Shown: one piece after another, positions 24,030 to 37,186 of the stretch
Layout of the letters: every line of letters begins with the position of its first letter
Position numbering within the stretch: position 1 is the first letter of the stretch
Assembly (NCBI RefSeq): GCF_963675165.1
Contig: NC_087387.1
Location: 5,606,990 to 5,670,989, forward strand
Direction: 5' to 3'
DNA length: 64,000 nt
Source of the DNA: Halichondria panicea
Taxonomy: Eukaryota; Porifera; Demospongiae; Suberitida; Halichondriidae
Translations under genes and position numbers: made by a program
Notes under the pieces: generated by a model
Told to the model about the DNA's origin: nothing
Databases searched by the model: none
What the model saw: only the letters and a program-made list of their open reading frames with translations

Positions 24030-26190
24030 AGGCATGCCAGTCACTATAAGTAAGACAAGCTGGGAAATACACGCACTGCTTTAACTTCATTTTAGGGAAT
24101 AGCGGTTTCTCCAGTTTTATAGTAATCAGAACTATATTAAAAATGTAGTCAGCTAGGTGCCCAAGAATACAAACATTAACGGATGCATGTTTGTAAGCAC
24201 ATTTTGATAGCATGCATGCATGCATAGTGGTTTTTGTCCCAGAGAGTGGTTGTCAACTGTCAGTGTCTTGAAGATACGAGAATCCAGAGCAGAATCAGGA
24301 ACTCAAAGACTGAGTTCAACCATAATTGTTGTTGCAACAGTATAATAATGATATGCAGTGTGCATACCCTTTACTGGTCAAATTGTTGTACAACAACAAA
24401 GGAGCATGCTATAATATTGATCAATGTTGATATTGGATTGTGTGGTAGATTGGAGAGTGTCATGAATGCGATTATCCTTTGAAGTTAAATTGCCGAGCTG
24501 TTGAATTTAACATGGTTGTTTCTCCATGTAACCAATCCTAGATCTTGACACTGGATTGGCTCTGGAAGCAGCACTATTGATTTTGTACTTTTATTTCCTG
24601 GTAATCTTAACTGCTTATTCTCCTGTTTTGCCATTGTCTGTGGCTATAGCTACTGCTCCCATCTAGATCTACACAACCTTTAACTGGGATGCTAAGTTAT
24701 ACTTTCTCCAGACACAACTCATCTTTTGTGTGTCCTACTGTATCCCTTACCGCTCAAATTGAAGGTTTAGACCAGCTACAGCTTTTAAAGGCGACACATA
24801 CTTCCATCGAGGCAGCAGCAGGGCATAATTATAATCAACTGGTTAGTGTGTGTGCATGTGTGTGTGCGTGCGCACAACCATTGACCATAGGTTGGGCCGG
24901 CTGACCACAAATTCAAACTAAAATGATGACCCTCTTCGCAAACGACCTAGAAAGGGTTATAGTGAACAGTGAAAAATTAAATTTATACATGTACATAAAA
25001 ATCTGATTATTCCCCAAAATATGACATAACAAAATTAAGACAACACAACACCCAACTGACACAATACATCATGATGAGCCGGAGTCATTTAGTCCCTTTT
25101 ATAGGCTACTACCTCCTTTTGCACTATAGTACATAGTGGGAAGAATATTTACTAATGAATTCACTAAAACACATGTCTTTTATTACGGAAAAACATGGCC
25201 AATCAGAATTAAGAGTTTGATGTCGATTATTGTGCAACAAATTAGTTATTGCAGGCACCCTCAGTGGCTAGCCAGGATTTTGGGAAGGGCATGACGGCTC
25301 AAATCAGTTGAGCAGGGCCAGAGCAGCGCTGAATAACATGGAATTTTTACCTAGATTATCACTTTTCCTCAGCAGTCAGCATGCGCATTAGAAGGCCCTG
25401 CCCACATCTCCATTGAGTAACTATGCATAATTATAGCCTCAAACCAGGCCGCTTTCCTTGCGGCCTGGAATCGAGGCAAGCAATCATACAGTGCAGAACA
25501 CAAAAGGGGGGGGGGCTCTAGCCCCGTCAGCCCCCCTCTGCCTACGCCACAGGCACTGGCCCTTGTGCAAAATGCTATAATTATTATTGCACTGGATGAC
25601 AAAATGCCCGAGGGCCGCAATGGCATGTTGCACTCGTGCTGGACTATAACTCATACATGTAGATCTATTGTAGAGTGCAGTATAGTAAAATTATGGTAAG
25701 CAGGTGCTAATAGGCGTATCGTGACTGACTTCTTATGACAGCTGCCCTAGTTGAATGCTTTCCCCCCACACACACACACGCACACACGCACACACTCGAA
25801 TGGTTCTGCTTAGAACTTGAGTGCAGTATATAGTAAGCAGGTACTAATAGGTGTATCGCGACTGACTTAATTCTCATGCTGTATTTAGAAACCCTCTCAT
25901 GTATAATTATACAATGACATTTCATTATTAATGGCTAAATGGTAATTTATAGCTACAAAAATCAAAGAGGAACTCATTATGCTCTATGTATAATTATTAT
26001 ACTAAGTTTGCAGCAAATTTACGTACTAACTATAATTTATATGATATACAGTTCAAGTCTATGCATTAATTTTGCCAGTTCAACCGAGTAGTCTGGCCGC
26101 AACATCATGAGTCTCTATAATAACAAAAGTTATATGTTTTTAGCCTTGGCCATGCACAAGCCAATTAAAACAACTTTCTCAGTACAAGCT
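24030..26190. other. No gene recognised
   Basis: This is AT-rich sequence with many ATAATTAT motifs, a short foldback-family remnant at 25434-25486 (tagcctcaaaccaggccg / cggcctggaatcgaggc), and a CA/CG microsatellite at 25767-25796. Nearly identical 40-bp stretches at 25677 and 25824 (gtgcagtatagta...agcaggt-ctaatagg) form a local duplication. No coding chain was found. Confidence 0.5.
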
Positions 26191-26208
26191 CAACTTAGGA
26201 CAACTTAC

Positions 26209-27963
26209 AGTGGCAGGCCTTCACGGTGCAATATGGCTCCGGAGTTGTCCTGTCCTTCTTTACACATATGCTGCGGGAATTAACAGATTTAAAGTGTACC
26301 CACATTAATTCTCTCACACTGTACCATTTATTGCATTGGTCGAAGAAATATACTCCAACGGCATGAGTCACGCCGTTTACGATACATGTTGGCTCAGCTG
26401 GTAGAAAAATAATGAAACAGTATATCCCAGATTCATAATAAATTATTATGATTAAGTATTCCAATTAGACACTGCACAAATCCATTCAAACTGCATATGA
26501 CCTCACGGCCCCCTGCAGCTAACTGTCATGAAAGATCTACAACCAAACACTATGTAGAAAGGATTGCTTGGGCGCAATATGATTGAAAGGCTATAGTGCA
26601 TGTCAAAGCAAAGTAAAACGTGCACGATGTACAGACAAGCATGCCATGCTGGAAGACGATACTGTAACATAGGTATATAGGGCCTATAGGGGGGATTCAC
26701 TTTGCTCGCCCCAGGGAGATGCAGCATGTTCACATACACATACAAATATAATTTTCTATATACTATATATTCACCTTCTTCTTCCACTGCTGCTACCTCT
26801 GCATGATGGAGTAGGTGTGTATAGTTGCCATGGATACATGCATGATGGTTATATATTTATGCACGCTCAACTTAGGATAACTTACGCTGGCAGACCCTCT
26901 CGGTGCAATATTTGAACACTTCCGAATTCATCTTAAAACATATGCTGCGAGAACAGATTAAAGTATACCATAATTCAATGTCTAATTATTATCTCTCACA
27001 CTGTACCATTGATTGCATTCTTCGAAGAAATACTCATCAAGCTGGTGACCATCACATACCTCTGGTATAAGAAAAATGAATTGAGTAAGTAATTCTCAAA
27101 ATAAACTATTAGGCCATGCAAAATTAATTTGTAGTTTCTCAGTCCCTCGCGCTTGAAAATTAAATTGGAAGCTTTCCAAAAAAATTTAAATATCACATGA
27201 CCTCAAATTAAAGGTAAGAATAATTATGCATGGTTTTTTGTTACGCACACTTTCGCTTATTGAGGAAGTTAGGGGTCGGGGATTATCATTATTATTATAG
27301 CTTGCATGAGAAACTATACAAATTAATTGACTTTGCATAATTATGGCCTTATCTTCAGCACAATAAGTATTTGTTGTCTCACATGCACCAATATGGATGC
27401 ACTGTTTTGCCGGGTATAAATCTGAACATGCACATGCATTGCTGCTTGTATAGCCATAGCTTATGATTATAATTATAGCCTCGGTCTAGTCTCTCAGGCC
27501 AAGTTGTCTGACTATATAATTATGCTTTAATAATTATAACAGTATAATAATTATAGCCTATAATTATAATTATACAGCATTACATATACCGTCCATCGCA
27601 ATTGCATGTCAATCGTCTCCTTGAAGGCAAAAACTAAGATACAGCACTATATATATGTATAGGTGCATGCAGCAGATATATACCATGGCTGCCACTATAG
27701 CATAATTATTATATACACGAGTGTTCATATACCTTGGCTGATCGCAACCTCACCAAACTTCTTTTGAAGCATGGCCGTGGCATCTGCATGCGGAATGAAG
27801 CGATAATCTTATATGCAGAGCAGACTCAGTATATATAGCAGACTCATGCAGTAACCATTCATGCAGCCATGACAACAAATCACCCACCGCTACTGATGAC
27901 AGAAGGTACAGCAGACACAATGGCTGCCATGGCAATGACACTAAACAGAATGAAGGTCTTCAT
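26209..27963 (-). CDS. Secreted cysteine-rich peptide, two VWC/pacifastin-like domains, right copy
   Basis: Seven small exons join in phase: 27963-27888, 27783-27733, 27061-27007, 26944-26886, 26798-26775, 26397-26325 and 26270-26209. Exon 1 is a signal peptide (MKTFILFSVIAMAAIVSA). Exons 3+4 and 6+7 each make one domain of the pattern C-x(n)-F-F-x2-C-N-x-C-I-C...C-T-x4-C (EECNQC/ICFK and DQCNKC/ICVKK), joined by an acidic linker exon (VAAVEEE). Within each domain the donor is hidden inside the codon run aatg/gtacag. After exon 7 the protein either ends a few codons into the intron or at a TAG formed on splicing to an acceptor near 26120. The protein is about 120 residues. Domain spacing resembles small VWC or pacifastin modules, so protease inhibition or matrix binding is possible, but the role is unknown. 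Confidence 0.7.
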
Positions 27964-28443
27964 CTTTGTTGAGAGTCCAAATTCTTGATCAGAAGAGCTT
28001 TCAAATCTTTTGGTAACTAACATGCATTGCTTGTTACTTATATAGCCTACATGCTGTACACTATAAGTGTTGTATTATAATACGTAAATTAAGTGGGGTA
28101 AAAATAACAAATAAGTTCCATTCCAAGTGTATATAGGAGTAAACACACATGAGGTAACTGATTGGTTTTGATAGGGATCAACAACAATTTTTTGATGATA
28201 ACATGTGGGAGGTCTGCTTCTAATTGGACTATCATCGGAGGGGTACCAACCATAGTCATGTATGCTTGCTCATAGCCACGGATCACTGAAATTCATTGAC
28301 CCCCATTAGCATGCATTTCTTGGATTCATGAGTCTCAATTGAGCGCTATGAGGGGGCACTTCCAAAACTACTTTTGCTGATCTTTACAACATTATGCATG
28401 ACGTTATATGCGGCTATAGCCATGTCAATGAGTAGGGTTTGGT

Positions 28444-28495
28444 ATAGCCTCGATCCCAGCCCCTCTCAATTAAAAGTGGCCTGGAATTAAGGCTG
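28444..28495. mobile_element. Degenerate foldback element, TAGCCTCGATCCC family
   Basis: The left end tagcctcgatcccag and a decayed right end (ggcctggaattaaggct) are inverted. The flanks gggtttgg and gggtttca are similar. Confidence 0.55.
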
Positions 28496-28994
28496 GGTTT
28501 CATGGCACATCACTGTGCATGCATATTTTAATCAGCCTAGAATATGAGGCTAGTGCAGAACCAGTATATTAGAATAACCACTTTCATCTATAAAGAAGCT
28601 GTTCATAAATTTGTGGTGTGTACATACATGTCCATTCATTCAGGAAATGCAGCCGAAACCAAAAAATTCAATTACTGATGATGTAATTGTAATGCACTGT
28701 CAGAATAATCGAATAAGGACATCGATCGTTTTTAACAACAATCATGGTTGATCATTACCCACTCTTCGAGTTTCCTGTATGCAGCAAAATTATATGCAAA
28801 ATGTTGATCGTGTTATTAGTAGCTTTATGTTATGTAGCTTTGGACCTCCGAGGCATCAGGTGCTTCCATTAATCACACATCTATTCACTTATAACTGATT
28901 TCTACAATAAAATTAATTTGTAGTGGAATTCATAATGTGCATGTAATTAACGCAAAATAGGATAATATTATACAAACGCTATGATAGTTATCAG

Positions 28995-31056
28995 TCACTT
29001 GTCTTTCTTTGCTGCCTCCAGTTCCCGGCGTGCCCTCTTGGAGAGCCAGTGTGAGAGCAGGGAGGGACAGTAGTGGGAGAGGTAGGGGATCATCAACCAC
29101 CATTGCTCAGACACCCACACCTGCATGAGGAATGAGACGTGAATAGCCAGTATATATAACACTAGTAGATAAAGAAGTCTCCAGACACTGCAATAATCGC
29201 AAATTAAAGGGCCTCATAATAAGACAAGGTTTAAAATTAATGCCACTGAGAGGCACATACAATTATACGACCAACTCTTGATACGACCAACTGCTTTACC
29301 TCCTTCTGTTGATTGGACACACCTGTTAGGACCACCTCCACACACCTGAGTCATAATAATACATTGCTATAAAATTGGCAAACTCATGTACGTCAATTAA
29401 GCACACGTAAAAATATTATGTCACTACAGACACACCCATGCATGTGAAGCTGTTAACGTTATCAATTACAATGGCTTTAAAACCACCTAACCAAAACTAA
29501 TTGATGCTAGATTAGCTGGACAGAAGGAAAACACAACCTATAAGCATATGTAACACTCGGACAGAACTTCAGTTGAGCTCATTGATGTATATATTAGCGT
29601 AAACCATGGCCATGCACTACACAATCCAACAGCTGGGAGAAGCACTGCTAATCTACAAGGAACATTATTCACATACAGCTTAAATACATGTACAGCTTAA
29701 ACACAGCACACTCCTGTTATGACCTCTGTCTATAACCAACACAACAATGAGATAATAATAAGGCACCTTTGTACAGACATCCCAGTTGCTATGAGATTAT
29801 CAGAGACTCCGAACTTTGACCCATCTCCCTTGAGGGCATTGACCCCTGCCCCTGTCACCACTGGACCGGGAGCCACATTGGTCACATGAACATTGCTGTC
29901 CAGCATCTGTAATCACACATGACAATCATGTGGCTATAAAAGTAGCCGTATACACGCACATTTAGACCATGTCTACAATAATGTCCATATAAGTGCCTAA
30001 AAGGATTATTTAATAGTCCATTCCGTGGTCCTTACAAAACCTATCCCTTATACGTGTATGTCGCTTGTGTGGCCTCTAGACAAGATAAGCATGCAGCCTA
30101 TCAGTTGATTGACATTGACCACATGTTATTTGGTTTTTATGCCACATAGCTGCTAAGGATGGATGGAACATTTCACATTGCCATGGAAACAACGTGCAGT
30201 AGCTACCGCCCACTTGTTATGATGCTAAGAATGTTCAGTACTTAGCTAATGGGGGAGTATGGAGCCACAAAGCTGTATTTGAGATGATACCAGGTCATGG
30301 TCTACATGCACATACTAAGGCAACTTAATTTGGGGCTCATTAAACAGAGGGTGCATGACCACACTGGAGAAAAAAACATGTTATTGGTAGTTTAGTACAT
30401 CGTTAGAAATTACTCACTGCCATTGGTCATTGATCAGACATTTAATTAGAATGACCATGCATTCCTGTGTGTATGACCAGGCACATGCAAATTACATTTG
30501 ACCACACACACTGACAGCCAATTACATTTGACCACACCCACTGACAGCCAATTTCTAAAATAAGGACATCATATTTATAGATCCTCATTACCTCATATCT
30601 TATCGAGTCCATTAGAGCGATAAGTCCAAACTTTGCCGAGGAATAAGCCGAGCGGTTGCTAGGAGCAGCCTTGCCCCAGATGGACGAGATGTTGATAATA
30701 TGACCAAAACCATCCTTTATCATTTCTGCAGAGGACAAACGACACAGACGTAATTGAATGAGGTTTTAGCAATAATTATAAACAAGAGTAGTTCACCTTC
30801 AATGAGCCCGTGAGTGAGTATCCACGGTGCAAAGAAATCTATCTCCATCACTTTGCGATGAACATGCTCCTGAAGATCTCTGAACAATGCTCTTGTGGAC
30901 ACACCTGCAGGCATGTGCATGTGAGGGAGAGAGGAGGATACAACTAGATAATGCATTGCGTCAATTTTTAGGTCACCAAACATAATTTTTAGACTGAAGG
31001 TTATACCCTTTTTGCCTGTGGAATAATTAAAGGACTGGAATACTACCAGGGTTTCG

Positions 31057-31142
<86 letters not shown>

Positions 31143-32853
31143 TACTAGACCTAGATACAGGGCTACATGTAGCTTTGCTAGAGGATGATTGGTCATCATC
31201 TAGTCTTACCACAAATCTATCCTTAATATACAAGTGGTTTCTATCAAACCAGCATACCAAGTTACATGGAGTTGCCTGTCAATGCACACATTGCCAGGCA
31301 TCGCTAATAGGCACCAACAACAAACAATACAGGAGGTTGTGGTGATAGAAAATGGGCGTGGCCTCACATTTTTCACGCGGGCACGCGCGGTTCCTTTTCA
31401 AACTTCCCCTTAGAATCCTAGATGAAACCCTGACTACCTATCAACGAGTTGTTACGCGCATGACGAGTCTAAGGCAACCACAAGAATGCAAATGTCACAA
31501 GTACTCGTGTGCCACCGCCCACTTACTTACTATTACGGCACAAAGTACTACCATGCAGCCTTGAGTACACATATCTCTGTCGGCCTTAATCGAGGCTTGA
31601 AGTATTCACCCATGTTTTGTATACACACACACAAGAGGATATGCACACAGTCCTAGTGCGGTTAAGCATGCTTACTTTAATTCAAAAGCACTTGCCTGAC
31701 TGCACGCTGTAGGATATGCTGCTATGTATCCTACAGCTGTTGACCAATGAATGTAAGTGCATGTGGTATAAACACGTTTGCATTTTGCTGGGACAATTCT
31801 TTCTTCTTGCAAAGGGCGTGGCTTTCAGTCTAATAACTGTATACCTCACATGCATGACTATCATGTGACCTACCGGCGTTGTTGACTAGCATGTCCACTC
31901 GTCCAAACAGCTGACGTGCTTTGTCCACAGACACTCTGGTGGCCTCGGGATCAGAAAGGTCGACAGGGAGCACCCTGTAGTTGAATGAACCATAGATAAA
32001 CAAATATCCTTCTCTATTCGTTTATCTATGAATGAACCAACACTTTAGTTAGTTATTATGGAACCAGTTACACAAAAGTTTAATACTTAAAGGGCTACAA
32101 AATGCATATTTAGTTAACGAATGCATGGGCATCTTAACTTAACTTCCCAAAACTGGCCAGTTTTTGAAATTACAAACACACATCAATTAAAAAACCCCGA
32201 AGTTAATTTAGAGCAAAGTATATACAGTGTATATGATACGGTTACCAAAGAGCTACTAAAAACATCCTTTACTAAAACTCTGGATTACGCTCACTCCATA
32301 TTATATAGCTGCTTCGGCTCTAAACGAATTACCTTGCGTTTTCTGGATTATAGAGATTGTTCCTGACCTCCTCTAGTTTGTGCTGAGTTCGTGCAGTCAG
32401 GATTAGCTTGGCCCCAAGTTTTGAGAGCTGGTAGCACATCTCTTCACCAACTGTAGCAATGCGTGTACTCCGACAGATGCATGTGCAACCATCAGTAATA
32501 ACTTAGGACAAAAAAATGACACATCTAGATCTATCCTAATTGTAGGCCCGGGAAATTGATGCATATCAGGCAGTGTCAGAAAATTAATATTTGTGTTATT
32601 GTATTGTGGGAACCACTCTAAACCATAACTTCCACTGGTCTTCTATTTTTTACGTGTTACAGATCTCACTTCCAGAGCTAGCTCCAGTGATCCACACAAC
32701 TCTCCCATTGAAGTAACCTGGTTTCAATCGACTGCCCAGCACCTGGAGGTCAGCATCTGCAGTCAGTAACCTCACCAATCTGTGGAGGAGGTAGCCAGCA
32801 ATGGCTAGGTGAGCAAGAACCAGCAATAGCAGCCACATCTGATCTAAAAACAT
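28995..32853 (-). CDS. DHRS7-like short-chain dehydrogenase/reductase, membrane-anchored
   Basis: Exons: 32853-32670, 32450-32333, 31974-31874, 30904-30797, 30725-30592, 29906-29767, 29322-29300 and 29120-28995. Exon 1 has an N-terminal hydrophobic segment (MWLLLLVLAHLAIAGYLL), then the cofactor motif TGASSG-IG. Exon 3 supplies NNAG, exon 5 the ISS and the catalytic YSSAK, and exon 6 the APGPV loop. The C-terminus VWVSEQWW fits the DHRS7 subfamily, so the product is probably an NAD(P)-dependent oxidoreductase anchored in the endoplasmic reticulum. Exons 1-6 join in phase. The 23-nt exon 7 leaves the last exon one base out of frame, so an exon boundary here is wrong or the transcript skips part. 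Family length is about 310-340 residues and this gene fits. Confidence 0.85.
31057..31138. repeat. Microsatellite (GA)n, about 80 bp
   Basis: A nearly pure GA run lies in an intron of the dehydrogenase gene. It makes long spurious frames of alternating Ser-Leu or Arg-Glu. Confidence 0.95.
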
Positions 32854-33149
32854 AGAGCTGAAGTGATCCTGTACCCAGGAACAATGGAAAAGGGTCACTA
32901 CAATAGAAAGCTAGAAATTCTACATGTAGTAGAATTTGAATATTGCTGTCTCCGAGCATACATACTATAAATTTATAGTATCTATGCTCCGAGGGCAGGC
33001 TGTACATATAGCTACTAGTAGCTAGCTAGAACTCTGGAACCATACTTCTCTGAGACTTCAGGGTTCTTTGCTGTGATCCACAGCCGGTGCATATATCTAT
33101 GTATTTATGTACCACTATGTACCACTACACTACAGTTGTTGCTCCGGTG

Positions 33150-33300
33150 TGTGCACACGAGATCAACTTTCATGAGATCAACTCCCACGAGATCAATTCT
33201 TACCAGAGCAACTTTGCATGAGGTCAATTGTTAGTAGATCAACTCTCGTAGAATCAACTTTTCATAGGATCAACTTCATGTGATCAACTCAGTTTTACAA
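33150..33300. repeat. Short-period tandem array of GATCAACT units
   Basis: About eight copies of a (g)a-gatcaact core are spaced 17-20 bp apart, with variable spacers (ttcatga, cccacga, ctcgtaga, tttcatag). Not an open frame. It lies between the dehydrogenase start and the start of the ROC-COR gene. Confidence 0.8.
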
Positions 33301-33730
33301 AAAAACGTTGCACTTACAAATTTTACAGTTAACTAGCTGTGTCTGCTGTCTAGTTGGACCAGATTTAGCTAGATAATGGGGTAGAGAATAGTTGAGCGGT
33401 GCTGTGTGTAGCTTGAACTGTACTGGCTGGCAAGAATCTAGTAAGCACCCTATGCACTGATAACTCGTCAGAATGGAGGGTATGTTCTAGGGATCTGGAC
33501 AGCTGTACATCCAAAGGAGCCAGGGAGTGCCAATCATCTTCTCCCAGTCTCTGACACGCTAAACAAAACGAGCTGGAACTGGGAGTCCCAGCTAGAATTG
33601 CTAGCCGGATCTAGACTAATAGAATGACATGGAGGCGTGGTGAGGCCGGATCCACACTAATTGATCGACCTAAAGACGCTCCTGTTCCAGATTTCACGAA
33701 TGGCAAGGAAAGGGTTAAATCAAGTTCTTA

Positions 33731-33965
33731 CAGTGTCTAGAAGTTTAAAACGTTATTTTGCAGGGGGATCAAATTTTATTTTCGCCAATTTTGCTCAGAA
33801 GCTGAGATACAGCGTTGCTCTTTGTACTAGCCGCGATATCGTGAGCGGCTTGTTCTCGAGGTCACCGCACAGCTGGCTTTGATACTTATATCTCTGCTTC
33901 TGAGCAAAATTGGCAAAAATAAAATTTGACTCCCCCTGAAAAATAACGTTTTAAACTTAGACACT
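33731..33965. repeat. Foldback sequence, arms of about 80 bp
   Basis: The blocks agtttaaaacgttatttt, cagggggatcaaattttatttt, gccaattttgctcagaagc return in reverse complement at 33890-33965. The loop is about 75 bp. It is 210 bp upstream of the proposed start codon of the ROC-COR gene. Confidence 0.85.
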
Positions 33966-34171
33966 AAAAACTAAGCTTGAAGTAGTCTGCAAGAGAAGTC
34001 CAATTAGTGACCTTAATTAGCTAAGGTCAAGTGGTTCCAGCCTCCTCTGAAGGTCGCGCCGCCATGTTTTCCAGCTTACAAGTGCGCATGCGCAAAGTCA
34101 ACAAGGTACGCCCTCCAGCACCACAACATTTTGTTGGCTTCTTAAATATAATCTGCTGGCCGACGTGCAAC

Positions 34172-37131
34172 ATGGCTACTGTTAATGTTGGAGCCGGAGA
34201 CTCAGAGGATAGTGGAGAAGCATCGCCACTAGATGGTGAGTGTGGGGGCAAACTATTGCTAAATCTAGGAATAGTAATTACTGAACCTCTTACTAAAATG
34301 TGATACTTTAGCTAGGAACTGTACGTTTCATCCTAGTAAAACTATAGTTATTGTCCACTTATGATGCAGTAGATTATATACGGACCTAAGGTAGTACCTC
34401 ACCATGGTTTAGCTATTATACAAAAACAAGCTTGTGCATATAACATTAACACAGCCAGTGCTAATACACCAGGCAACTTTCAGGCAATCTACAATGATTG
34501 TAGGCAATAATTATGAATTGCCTGCATATTGCGTGCAACGAGTTGCTTACAATACTTGTACCCTGACCTTTAAAAATGGTGGTTAAGAGTATGTTATTAC
34601 TCGAGGCGAACGTGGGCGGCCATGGGTATAGTAGTACTTTGGTCTGTTTGTCTGTTTGTTTGTGATAATTATGTGAGTCTACTCACCTGGATGCCATAGC
34701 ACTGCGTTTACAAACATCGATAGCCTCCACACAACAAGTTATTAGCTTGCTTCGTTGTTGTATGAAAGCAAGTAAGAAGCTTGAACTTAAATTGCACGTT
34801 GCTACATAATTATTTGCAGCTGAAGTGATCCTTTACCAGTCTCTATTAAAAGTAGAACTGTAGGTTGTTGCTTCACTACTCCTCTGGTTTTTATATTCAT
34901 GTCAACAGCCGAAGGTTAGCACTTCAGTGCTTAATCAAAATAGAGTCATTTGGACTGGAAAATTGGACTTTATAATAAAAGCAGGATCTCTCTTCAATCA
35001 GTTCACTAACCTCTGCCACTCAAACAAATGGCCATTTTGATACACGTTCAGATAATTATGAATTGACAGCATGGGTAGCGTGGTTTTATGACAAATAAAT
35101 GATTACTGTGTTTCAGCTGGACTTCCAGCACACTCTAGCTACTCACAATCACTATAATTATATAGATGTAGCTCATGAATAATAAGCAAACGGTATACCG
35201 AGCACTAGCTGTCCCTTTGTATAGACAGTATAATGGAAACAGTAATAGAATCCGATGGAGAATATGAAAATGGCTCTGCATGCAGTGTAGGTCTATCAGA
35301 TCGAGGCTCTAGTTAGTGGCGTTATCATGTATAGATAGCTGTTACAATCATGAGTGGTAAATGACTACCGTATGGCGGGTAATTTTCGTGGGGTAAAATA
35401 TTCGTTCAACTCGAGAAACGGTGGTGTTCGTGAGTAAAAATTTCGTTTAGTCTCGTTGCCTGCACTGCATTCCTATGTTCCGGTAAGTTCCGGTAAGCTA
35501 CGCCTGCGTTAAAATTTCGTGGAGGTCAGCTTGCCCACGAAAATAACTATATTTTACCCCACGAAAATTACCCACTATACGGTATAGATGAGTATGTGAG
35601 CGAGCCCACTCAATTTTTTGTAGCTAGGCCTATATCAGTTTAACAAACACATTCCAAGAAATCATGAATATTGCCAGGAGTACATGAATAGGAGTAAGCA
35701 ACTACTATGTACACCATATAAATTCGTTATTATCTCAATACGTCACAAACACTTGTAATAGTGTAAACTGTGGTTACTTTGTGTACACATGACCATGTAT
35801 GGCTGCATGGTAGGCTCACTAGAAATTGTCAACAAGAGTGCAAGTGCATGTGCAGGCTAGGCTGAAACTATATACATGCAAGACTTAGAGAATAGCATAG
35901 ATCTAGATCTACTCAGCTAATATCATCTAGAGAATGCTTAACCTTAGAAAAAGACGGAATTGGGCTGTTCACCATGAAATTGGTAACTAATCTTTGCTGA
36001 ATAACATGTTTGATGCAAGGCAAAGCAGTTAGCATTGTGTGTGGTGCCGGGTTACCGTGTATAGAGAGAACTAAACTAGAGGTGTGACAAGCTGCTAAAG
36101 TTGCTCCATCTCTTACTTGCAATGGTTGACGTTGTTTCCTCAAGACACACAGCTTGCAATAGCAAGTTGTGTGTCTGAGGAAACAACGTCAACTAGACAC
36201 AGCAGTAACAAGAAATTAAAAGTAGGAGTTTCTTCATAGTCTGAGTCGATTGCTTGTGAGTCTTTTGAGAGCTTCATTTCTACCCCAGATGCAACGCAAC
36301 GTAGGAATTTGAAAATTTAAGTATGCATCTTTGCCTCTACACTTGATGTAAAATTGTTTGTATTGATTGCACAGGCGGTCTGCAAGCTTCACCAAGCCAT
36401 CATCCTGTTCCTTAGAGATTATATTAAAAACCTATTTTCTCTCAGGGTACATCTAGTTGTGGTAGCTTCTCTACTTCTTCAGTTAATTTTCTCACCAATG
36501 CTAGATTATTTTAGCAAGCTTTTTGGCAACTTCTATCACAGTTGCTTTGCTGTGTTCATGTTTCTTTGCTTTTCTTCATTAATTTTTGTGCAAGAGCTAG
36601 CCACCTGGACCTATTCTACCACATGCACAGTGCATGTAATTAACCACACTGTTTTGATGTTTTGATTGTGGTTGTAGGCCACTTGAGATGTGGGCGTTTT
36701 ACACATGTAGTATGACGTGGCATGACACAGTGAGATAACAACACGTTTGTATGGGCTGTATAGTAGTTGCTTACTCCTATTCATGTACTCCTTGATCCTG
36801 ATATTGCGTATACTATTGTTTTTGTGGGCATGAATCTTATTACTGGAATCATTACAAGATAAGGCCAAAGAGATAAGGCCAAGCAAAGTCGATTAATTGT
36901 TTCTCATCAACTTGTGATAAAAGTAGCTGTCATTGCTCTGACACACCCCTTAATTTCCACATGCTCTAAAGAAAGTGATGGGCCATGACTGTGCTGATGT
37001 TAAGAAAAAAATTTTCCTGTAATTTTTATGACTTTAATATAATGACCTCCCCTTCAGGAAGTGGCTGATAAGAAACTAATAATTTGCCTGGCCTAATGGT
37101 ACACGCACTGTCACACAGTGACACACACACG

Positions 37132-37186
<55 letters not shown>

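Noticed and set aside
30720-31199. 159-codon frame rich in Ser-Leu
   Set aside because: It is created by the (GA)n microsatellite. The real exon there is 30904-30797 only.
33150-33300. Spaced repeats resembling a CRISPR array
   Set aside because: The repeated core is only 8-10 bp, spacers are 8-11 bp, the host is eukaryotic, and there are no cas genes.
36354-36665. 103-codon hydrophobic frame
   Set aside because: AT-rich intron sequence of the ROC-COR gene without domain or splice support.
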